A DNA stretch of 11,280 bases from assembly GCA_020851835.1 (NCBI GenBank), contig JADZBZ010000487.1, forward strand, positions 1 to 11,280. The letters are read 5' to 3'. Positions 6,337-11,280 of this stretch are shown piece after piece; positions within the stretch are counted from its first letter, which is position 1, and each line of letters opens with the position of its first letter. Source of the stretch: Acidobacteriota bacterium (GTDB lineage: Bacteria; Acidobacteriota; Vicinamibacteria; Vicinamibacterales; UBA2999). Below the pieces are notes generated by a model, which did not search any database, was not told the origin of the DNA, and saw nothing but the letters and a program-made list of their open reading frames with translations. A program made the translations under genes and the position numbers.

Positions 6337-7593
6337 ATGCGTCGTTCGATCTTGCTGATTGTTGCGGCCGTCGTCCTTGTCACGGCCGCGCCCGTCGCGC
6401 AGCCCGCGCACGGGCCATCGCTCGATGCCAGCCGCCTGGCGCGTCTCGACACCGTGCTGCAGCAGTACGTGAGCGAGAACCGCATCGCCGGTGCCGTGGC
6501 CCTGGTACTGCAGGACGGCCGGCCCGTGTACGAAAAGGCCGTGGGCTGGCGTGACAAGGAATCGGGCGCGCGGATGACTGCCGACGCCATGTTCCGTATC
6601 GCCTCACAGACCAAGGCCATCACCACCGTGGCGGCACTCATGCTGGTGGAGCAGGGCCAGATCGGGCTCACCGATCCGGTGAGCCGGTTCATCCCCGCCT
6701 ACGCGAAGACCACCGTCATCACGAAGACACCCGGTGGCGGCACGGCGGTCGTCCCGGCGAAGCGAGCGATCACGATCACCGATCTGATGACGCACACCGC
6801 GGGTATCTCGTATGGCACGGATCAGGAGGTGTCGTCGCTCTACCAAGCCAAGGGGCTTGGTCCCGCTGCCGGGTTTGGCTGGTACACCGCCGACAAGGAC
6901 GAACCGGTGTGCGAAACCATGGAGCGGCTGGCCACGCTGCCCTTCGTGGCGCAGCCGGGCGAAGCGTGGGTGTACGGCTACAACATCGACATCCTCGGTT
7001 GCGTGATCGAACGCGTGTCGGGGCTGCCGCTGGACGAGTTCTTCCGCACGCGAATCCTCGAGCCGCTGGGGATGACCGACACGTATTTCTTCGTGCCGGC
7101 CGAGAAGAAGGGTCGTCTCGCCACGGTCTATGCCAGCGGCCCGGACGGGACGATCGTGCGGGCACCCGACGGCTCGCGCGGGCAGGGTCACTACGTGGAC
7201 GGGCCGCGTCGCAATTTCGCCGGTGGCGCCGGCCTGGTGTCCACCTCGCGCGATTACGCGCGGTTTCTCGAGATGGTGCGCGGCGGCGGAGCCATCGGCG
7301 ACGTGCGCCTGCTGGCGCCTCGCACCGTGGCGCTGATGACGCACAACCAGTCGGGTCTGCTCCACAACGGCCCGCAGATGGGTTTCGGCCTGGGCTTCGA
7401 GACGACCGAGCAGGTGGGGGGCAACGGCCTCGAGCCGGTGCGCGGCTTCGGATGGGGCGGCGCGTACGGCTCGGTCTACCGCGTGGATCCGTCCGGCCGC
7501 CTCGTGCTCGTGCTGATGCTCAACCAGATTCCCAACGCCACCGACATCCGGACGACGTTCCAGACGTTGGTGCACCAGGCGGTGCTGCCGTAG
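6337..7593 (+). CDS. Secreted serine hydrolase, beta-lactamase (class C/PBP-like) family
   Basis: This 418-residue serine hydrolase of the PF00144 family also covers class C beta-lactamases, D-aminopeptidases and family VIII esterases. An N-terminal signal peptide is seen (MRRSILLIVAAVVLVTAAPV, with likely cleavage near AQPAHG), so it probably acts in the periplasm. The nucleophile motif SxxK is S90-QT-K93 (FRIASQTKAITTVAALMLVE). The second motif Y-x-N-like is Y215-N (YGYNIDILGCVIERVSGLPL), and the third, usually KTG or HxG, is read as G-W373-G-G (GFGWGGAYGSVYRVD). DLMTHTAGISYG and LEPLGMTDTYFF are strong family blocks. No neighbouring gene points to a substrate, and an esterase or peptidase role is as likely as beta-lactam hydrolysis. 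I would not call it a resistance gene. Confidence 0.9.
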   Translation: MRRSILLIVAAVVLVTAAPVAQPAHGPSLDASRLARLDTVLQQYVSENRIAGAVALVLQDGRPVYEKAVGWRDKESGARMTADAMFRIASQTKAITTVAALMLVEQGQIGLTDPVSRFIPAYAKTTVITKTPGGGTAVVPAKRAITITDLMTHTAGISYGTDQEVSSLYQAKGLGPAAGFGWYTADKDEPVCETMERLATLPFVAQPGEAWVYGYNIDILGCVIERVSGLPLDEFFRTRILEPLGMTDTYFFVPAEKKGRLATVYASGPDGTIVRAPDGSRGQGHYVDGPRRNFAGGAGLVSTSRDYARFLEMVRGGGAIGDVRLLAPRTVALMTHNQSGLLHNGPQMGFGLGFETTEQVGGNGLEPVRGFGWGGAYGSVYRVDPSGRLVLVLMLNQIPNATDIRTTFQTLVHQAVLP

Positions 7594-7644
7594 GGGTGGC
7601 CACCGGCAACTGGGGAGCGGCAGACGACAGATGCCGCCAACAGA

Positions 7645-7650
7645 GGGGAG
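7645..7650 (+). promoter_or_regulatory. Shine-Dalgarno GGGGAG of the Rid-family gene
   Basis: GGGGAG lies 7 nt before the ATG at 7658 and decides this start over the in-frame ATG at 7631. Confidence 0.7.
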
Positions 7651-7657
7651 TCGCTCG

Positions 7658-8038
7658 ATGCGCCGCCTGATCAGTTCCGGCTCGACCTTCGAACAGGAAA
7701 TCGGCTACTCGCGTGCCGTCGTGGCGGGCGAGTGGGTGTTCGTGTCCGGCACGACGGGATTCAACTACCAGACGATGACGATTGAGGAGGATGTGGAGGC
7801 ACAGGCCGAGCAGACCCTCCGGAACATCGAGGCGGCCCTGGCGCAGGCCGGGGCGTCGCTGGCCGACGTCGTGCGCGTGCACTACATCCTGCCCTCCGCG
7901 AACGATTTCCCGCGCTGCTGGCCGGCGCTCCGGCGAACGTTCGGCGAAGTGCGGCCCGCGGCGACGATGATCGAGGCGGGGCTCGCGGACCCGCGGATGA
8001 AGATCGAAATCGAGGTCACCGCGTTGAAGAGGTCTTGA
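7658..8038 (+). CDS. Rid-family protein (RidA/YER057c/UK114 fold) without the catalytic arginine
   Basis: This 126-residue protein has the Rid trimer fold, seen in GEWVFVSGTTGFNYQTMTIE, the helix EAQAEQTLRNIEAALAQAGA, SLADVVRVHYIL, and the C-terminal DPRMKIEIEVTAL. RidA deaminates reactive 2-aminoacrylate-type imines released by PLP enzymes, using an arginine (R105 in E. coli) in the motif P-A-R-S/T. Here the matching stretch reads RPAATMIEAGL, with alanine (A102) at that place. Imine deaminase activity is therefore doubtful, and a different Rid subfamily role is likely. The conserved glutamate of the last strand (EIEV) is kept. The start follows GGGGAG at 7 nt spacing. The gene lies 64 bp after the serine hydrolase gene and is probably the last of that run; a stem-loop follows at 8079. 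Confidence 0.87.
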   Translation: MRRLISSGSTFEQEIGYSRAVVAGEWVFVSGTTGFNYQTMTIEEDVEAQAEQTLRNIEAALAQAGASLADVVRVHYILPSANDFPRCWPALRRTFGEVRPAATMIEAGLADPRMKIEIEVTALKRS

Positions 8039-8053
8039 GGGCCTGAGGTCTTG
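8029..8053 (+). repeat. 9-bp direct repeat GAGGTCTTG
   Basis: Two exact copies at 8029-8037 and 8045-8053 span the stop codon of the Rid-family gene. This may be a small local duplication. No function is evident. Confidence 0.5.
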
Positions 8054-8078
8054 GGGCGACGTTGGGCCCCTGCGTGCT

Positions 8079-8102
8079 CAGGCAGGCGTGCCACTGCCTG
8101 TT
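8079..8102 (+). terminator. candidate terminator stem-loop after the Rid-family gene
   Basis: CAGGCAG (8079-8085) pairs perfectly with CTGCCTG (8094-8100) around an 8-nt loop. Only TT follows, so it is a weak intrinsic terminator at best. Its position between a stop codon at 8038 and the promoter-like TATGAT at 8163 supports an end-of-transcript role. Confidence 0.4.
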
Positions 8103-8162
8103 ACCGGCGCCGGCGGCCTTGGTGATGTTCTGGCAGCCATCGGCGGCGGCGCCTCCCGCGCG

Positions 8163-8168
8163 TATGAT
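8163..8168 (+). promoter_or_regulatory. candidate -10 element TATGAT of the decarboxylase gene
   Basis: TATGAT lies 6 nt before the ATG at 8175. No Shine-Dalgarno sequence precedes that ATG, and no -35 is recognisable. This suggests a leaderless or nearly leaderless transcript for the decarboxylase/aldehyde dehydrogenase pair. Confidence 0.5.
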
Positions 8169-8174
8169 CGGCCC

Positions 8175-9587
8175 ATGACCCCCGACCAGTTCCGCCGCTT
8201 CGGCCATGAGGTGGTGGACTGGATTGCGGACTACCGCGCGCGGGTGGAGGCTCGACCCGTCATGGCGCCGGTGGAGCCGGGCGCGATCAAAGCCCTCCTG
8301 CCGGCGAGCCCGCCCGACGATCCCGAACCGTTCGACGCCGTGCTCGCCGACCTCGACCGCGTCGTGTTGCCAGGGCTCACCCACTGGCAGCATCCGCGCT
8401 TCTTCGGATACTTCCCCTGCAACGGCACCCTGGCCAGCGTGCTGGGCGACTACGTGAGCACGGGCCTCGGCGTCCTGGGCCTGGCCTGGCAGTCGAGCCC
8501 GGCGCTCAGCGAACTCGAAGAGGTGACCACGGGCTGGCTGCGCCAGATGGTGGGGCTGTCGGACGCGTGGCAGGGAGTCATCCAGGACACGGCCTCGACC
8601 TCCACGCTGATCGCCCTGCTCTGCGCGCGCGAGCGCGCGACGGGCCACGGCGCCAGCCGCGGCGGAATGCAGGCCGAACCATCGCCGCTGGTGGTGTACA
8701 CCTCCGCGCACGCGCACAGCTCAGTCGACAAGGCCGCGCTGTTGGCGGGATTCGGCCGCGATAACGTCCGTCACGTGCCGCCCGACGCCGACTATGCCAT
8801 GCGGCCCGATGCGCTCGACCAGGCCATACGCCTCGACCTGTCGCGCGGCCTGCGACCCTGCGCGGTGACGGCCACCACCGGCACGACGACGACGACCGCG
8901 CTCGATCCGGTCGGCGCGATCGCGGAGGTGGCACGCGGGCATGGCGCCTGGCTGCACGTCGATGCCGCGATGGCCGGCTCGGCGATGGTGCTGCCGGAGT
9001 GCCGGTGGATGTGGGCTGGCATCGAAGGGGCCGACTCGCTCGTCCTGAACCCGCACAAATGGCTGGGCGCGGCCTTCGACTGCTCGGCCTATTTCGTGAG
9101 GGACGCCGATCACCTGGTGCGCGTGATGTCCACCAATCCCAGCTACCTCCAGTCGGCGGTGGATGACCGCGTGAAGAACTACCGCGACTGGGGCATCCCG
9201 CTCGGGCGTCGCTTTCGTGCCATGAAGCTCTGGTTCCTGATTCGTGAACAGGGCGTGTCGGGGCTGCGGGCGCGGCTGCGGCGCGACATGGAGAACGCGC
9301 GGTGGCTGGCGGACCAGGTCTGCCAGCGGCGCGCCTGGCGCGTGCTGGCGCCGGTGCCCCTGCAGACGGTGTGCCTGCGGCACGAGCCGCCGGGCCTGGA
9401 GGGCGAGGCGCTCGACCGGCACACGCTGGGCTGGTGCGCCCGCCTCAATCGGGCAGGGGCGGCGTATGTGACGCCGGCCATCCTGGACGGCCGCTGGATG
9501 GTCCGGGTGTCGGTGGGCGCCGAGCCCACCGAACGAGCCCACGTCGAGGCGTTGTGGGCCATCATGCAGAAGGAGGCTGAAGCATGA
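8175..9587 (+). CDS. PLP-dependent aromatic-L-amino-acid decarboxylase family enzyme
   Basis: This 470-residue group II PLP decarboxylase has the length and block order of the DOPA/tyrosine/tryptophan decarboxylases: HWQHPRFFGYFPCNGTLASV near the N-terminus and the PLP-stacking histidine H181 in SAHAHSSVDKAA. D263, which binds the pyridine nitrogen, is in HVDAAMAGSA, and the PLP lysine K295 is in NPHKWLG. The catalytic-loop tyrosine Y324 (NPSYLQSA) aligns with Y332 of animal DOPA decarboxylase. It argues for simple decarboxylation, since aldehyde synthases of this family have Phe there. YRDWGIPLGRRFRAMKLWF is another family hallmark. The residue after DAA is Met, not the Tyr of animal enzymes, so substrate preference may differ. 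The product would be an arylethylamine or similar amine. No ribosome site is seen; a -10-like TATGAT lies 6 nt upstream. Its stop overlaps the next start by ATGA. Confidence 0.9.
   Translation: MTPDQFRRFGHEVVDWIADYRARVEARPVMAPVEPGAIKALLPASPPDDPEPFDAVLADLDRVVLPGLTHWQHPRFFGYFPCNGTLASVLGDYVSTGLGVLGLAWQSSPALSELEEVTTGWLRQMVGLSDAWQGVIQDTASTSTLIALLCARERATGHGASRGGMQAEPSPLVVYTSAHAHSSVDKAALLAGFGRDNVRHVPPDADYAMRPDALDQAIRLDLSRGLRPCAVTATTGTTTTTALDPVGAIAEVARGHGAWLHVDAAMAGSAMVLPECRWMWAGIEGADSLVLNPHKWLGAAFDCSAYFVRDADHLVRVMSTNPSYLQSAVDDRVKNYRDWGIPLGRRFRAMKLWFLIREQGVSGLRARLRRDMENARWLADQVCQRRAWRVLAPVPLQTVCLRHEPPGLEGEALDRHTLGWCARLNRAGAAYVTPAILDGRWMVRVSVGAEPTERAHVEALWAIMQKEAEA
9570..9576 (+). promoter_or_regulatory. 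Shine-Dalgarno AAGGAGG of the aldehyde dehydrogenase gene
   Basis: AAGGAGG inside the 3' end of the decarboxylase gene lies 7 nt before the ATG at 9584. It confirms the overlapping start and translational coupling. Confidence 0.85.
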
Positions 9588-10960
9588 GCGCGACCTTCGA
9601 GGTGATCAACCCGGCGAGCGGACGGCCAGTGGCGTCGGCGCCCGACAACGGCCCGGCCGAGGCCCGCCAGGCGGCGGCCCGGGCGGTGGCGGGGTTCGGC
9701 CACTGGCGGCGCACCACAGCCTATGAGCGATCGGCGGTGTTGCGGGCCTGGGCCTCGGCGCTGCTCGCCCGCGAGGTGGAGATTGCCCGCCTCATGGCCC
9801 AGGAGATGGGCAAGCCCGTCACCGAGGCACGAGGCGAAGTGCGCTACGCGGTCTCGTTCGTCGAGTGGTACGCCGAGGAAGCCAAGCGGGTCTACGGCGA
9901 GACCGTTCCGAGCCAGGCGGCGCACAAGCGCATCCTGGTGCAGTCGCAGCCGGTGGGACCGGTGTACGCGATCACGCCGTGGAATTTTCCGGCGGCGATG
10001 ATCACGCGCAAGGCAGCGCCGGCCCTGGCCGCAGGCTGTTCGATCGTCCTCAAGCCCGCCGAACAATCGCCGCTCACCGCCATGCACCTGGCCGAGCTCT
10101 GGGTCGCCTCCGGCGGCCCACCCGACGTGTTCCAGGTGCTGCCTACCTCGAACCCGGGCGCGGTGTCGGAAGTGTTCTTCGACGATCCCGCCATCCGCAA
10201 ACTGAGCTTCACGGGCAGTACGGAAGTGGGCGTGCGGCTGGCCGCACAGGCCGCCAAGACCATGAAGCGCGTGTCGCTGGAACTGGGCGGCCATGCCCCG
10301 TTCCTGGTGTTCGCCGACGCCGACATCGAGTCGGCCGTGAGAGAGGTGCTGGCGTCGAAATTCCGCAACGCCGGTCAGACTTGCGTATGCGCGAACCGCA
10401 TCTACGTGCACGACGCGGTACACGACGCCTTCGTCGAACGGTTCGCGGCGGCGGTGGCGGCGCTCAGAGTGGGCGACCCGCTGGACGAGGCGACCCAGAT
10501 TGGGCCGCTGGTGGACGCGCAGGGACTCGACAAGGTGCGCGCGCACGTGGACGATGCCCTCGAGCGGGGGGCCACGGCCGTGGTCGGCGGCTCGGCGGGC
10601 GAGGGGCTGGTGTTTTGTCCCACGGTCCTCACCGGTGTGGCGCCCGGCATGCGGATCCTCGAGGAAGAGACTTTCGGCCCGGTGGCGCCCATCATCCGCT
10701 TCGAAGCAGACGAGGAGGCCGTGCGTCAGGCCAACGACACGCCGTACGGGCTGGCCGCCTACCTCTGGACGCGCGATCTGTCACGAGCCTTTCGCGTCGC
10801 CGAGGCGCTCGACTACGGTATTGTCGGCGTGAACGACGGGCTGCCGTCGGCAGCGCAGGCGCCGTTTGGCGGCGTCAAGATGTCGGGCGTCGGGCGCGAG
10901 GGCGGCAAATGGGGGATCGAGGAGTATCTGAATCTGAAGTTCATCTCGATGGCGCTGTGA
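9584..10960 (+). CDS. gabD: Succinate-semialdehyde dehydrogenase (GabD type), aldehyde dehydrogenase family
   Basis: This 458-residue cytosolic aldehyde dehydrogenase should oxidise succinate semialdehyde, or a related aldehyde, to the acid. The catalytic cysteine is C267 (NAGQTCVCANRIYV) and the general base is E233 (VSLELGGHAPFLVF). The cofactor segment is ITPWNFPAAMITRKAAPALA followed by VLKPAEQSP. K157 is kept, and E160 replaces the serine of E. coli GabD, which by family rules suggests NAD+ over NADP+. The C-terminal region (GLAAYLWTRDLSRAFRVAEA, DYGIVGVNDG, APFGGVKMSG) is closest to GabD among the subfamilies I know. It overlaps the decarboxylase gene by 4 bp (ATGA) with AAGGAGG 7 nt upstream. 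The partner makes an arylalkylamine or similar amine, so the true aldehyde here may not be succinate semialdehyde. The gene name is by similarity only. Confidence 0.88.
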   Translation: MSATFEVINPASGRPVASAPDNGPAEARQAAARAVAGFGHWRRTTAYERSAVLRAWASALLAREVEIARLMAQEMGKPVTEARGEVRYAVSFVEWYAEEAKRVYGETVPSQAAHKRILVQSQPVGPVYAITPWNFPAAMITRKAAPALAAGCSIVLKPAEQSPLTAMHLAELWVASGGPPDVFQVLPTSNPGAVSEVFFDDPAIRKLSFTGSTEVGVRLAAQAAKTMKRVSLELGGHAPFLVFADADIESAVREVLASKFRNAGQTCVCANRIYVHDAVHDAFVERFAAAVAALRVGDPLDEATQIGPLVDAQGLDKVRAHVDDALERGATAVVGGSAGEGLVFCPTVLTGVAPGMRILEEETFGPVAPIIRFEADEEAVRQANDTPYGLAAYLWTRDLSRAFRVAEALDYGIVGVNDGLPSAAQAPFGGVKMSGVGREGGKWGIEEYLNLKFISMAL

Positions 10961-10996
10961 CCGGCGCCGCCAGGCGCGACGGCCCGGGTTTGCCGT

Positions 10997-11002
10997 TATA
11001 CT
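10997..11002 (+). promoter_or_regulatory. candidate -10 element TATACT of the PEBP-like gene
   Basis: TATACT lies 7 nt before the ATG at 11010, within the 49-bp gap after the aldehyde dehydrogenase gene. No Shine-Dalgarno sequence is visible. A good -35 is not seen at the usual spacing. A leaderless start is suggested. Confidence 0.5.
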
Positions 11003-11009
11003 CGGCCTC

Positions 11010-11280
11010 ATGTCGTCGCTTCGTCTGCTTGCCGCTGCCGTCGTGGTAGGCGCCGCTGCCGTGCCGGCGCGGGCACAGATGCCGCAGCCCTTGACCGTAA
11101 CGAGTCCCACACTCAAGGCGGGGGAGACCATTCCGGCCGACTACACGGCGGATGGGAAGAACGTGTCGCCGCCGCTGCGCTGGTCGGGTGCGCCGGCCTC
11201 GACGAAGGAATTTGCCGTCATCTGTGACGACCCCGACGTACCGATGCCGCAGCCCTTCGTGCACTGGGTCATCTACAAGA
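11010..11280 (+). CDS. Secreted PEBP/YbhB-family protein (Raf kinase inhibitor-like), 3' end cut off
   Basis: The first 90 codons encode a protein of the phosphatidylethanolamine-binding (PEBP, YbhB/YbcL) family, small ligand-binding proteins of largely unknown role in bacteria. A signal peptide is visible (MSSLRLLAAAVVVGAAAVPA, cleavage likely after ARA before QMPQP), so this version is exported. The family start (LTVTSPTLKAGETIPADYTA), NVSPPLRWSGAP and the ligand-pocket motif DDPDVPMPQPFVHWVIYK are present. The usual full length is about 150-190 residues, so roughly half is outside the window. The start follows a TATACT hexamer by 7 nt. It probably has its own promoter, separate from the decarboxylase pair, although it lies only 49 bp behind it. 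Confidence 0.88.
   Translation, partial: MSSLRLLAAAVVVGAAAVPARAQMPQPLTVTSPTLKAGETIPADYTADGKNVSPPLRWSGAPASTKEFAVICDDPDVPMPQPFVHWVIYK

Noticed and set aside
6337..7593. Serine hydrolase as an antibiotic-resistance beta-lactamase
   Set aside because: The family motifs are shared with esterases and peptidases, the third motif is GWGG and not KTG, and nothing nearby suggests resistance.
9179..10546. 455-codon open frame on the - strand, antisense to the decarboxylase and aldehyde dehydrogenase genes
   Set aside because: It lies fully opposite two strongly conserved coding genes, its translation is rich in Arg, His and Gly with no recognisable motif, and long antisense frames are expected at this GC content.
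1..11280. Search for CRISPR arrays, tRNA or rRNA genes, insertion-sequence ends and integrases
   Set aside because: No regularly spaced repeats, no cloverleaf-like or rRNA-like stretches, and no transposase or integrase motifs were seen by eye. A covariance-model and HMM scan would settle this.

Overview
This is a GC-rich bacterial chromosomal window with densely packed, ordinary-looking metabolic genes. I see no phage, transposon, CRISPR, tRNA or rRNA signal. The GC-rich third codon positions, the mix of exported hydrolases (a lipoprotein YtcJ-type amidohydrolase, a secreted serine hydrolase, a secreted PEBP protein) and the -10-like hexamers lying 6-7 nt before several start codons fit a soil or sediment lineage such as Acidobacteriota (Vicinamibacteria). 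That placement is an inference; no phylogenetic marker is present.

Left part (1-2500): the 3' portion of a TcyP-type L-cystine symporter gene on the + strand converges on a D-cysteine desulfhydrase gene on the - strand. Together they form a cyst(e)ine uptake and degradation pair. Next on the - strand (2514-5164) come a lipoprotein amidohydrolase and a RodZ-like helix-turn-helix membrane protein. The likely transcription order is rodZ-like, amidohydrolase, D-cysteine desulfhydrase. A short tandem repeat, CATCGTCAAT(C/T)GCC, lies at the amidohydrolase stop codon.

Middle part (5165-8100): a divergent promoter region of about 100 bp separates the rodZ-like gene from a + strand run. That run holds a Nudix CoA-pyrophosphatase-like gene, an NTF2/SnoaL-like gene, a secreted beta-lactamase-family serine hydrolase and a Rid-family gene that lacks the usual catalytic arginine. 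The last three have clear Shine-Dalgarno sequences, and the run ends with a candidate stem-loop.

Right part (8163-11280): an aromatic-L-amino-acid-decarboxylase-type PLP enzyme overlaps by 4 bp (ATGA) a GabD-type succinate-semialdehyde dehydrogenase. They are clearly a translationally coupled pair, but no amine oxidase or transaminase is seen to link them. A secreted PEBP/YbhB-type protein gene then runs off the window.

No gene-free stretch exceeds about 140 bases; the largest, 8039-8174, holds a direct repeat, a stem-loop and a probable promoter. I did not find a convincing undescribed system. The best leads are the decarboxylase/aldehyde-dehydrogenase pair with a missing middle step, the leaderless-looking starts at gene-cluster heads, the arginine-less Rid protein, and the cystine transporter/D-cysteine desulfhydrase pairing.
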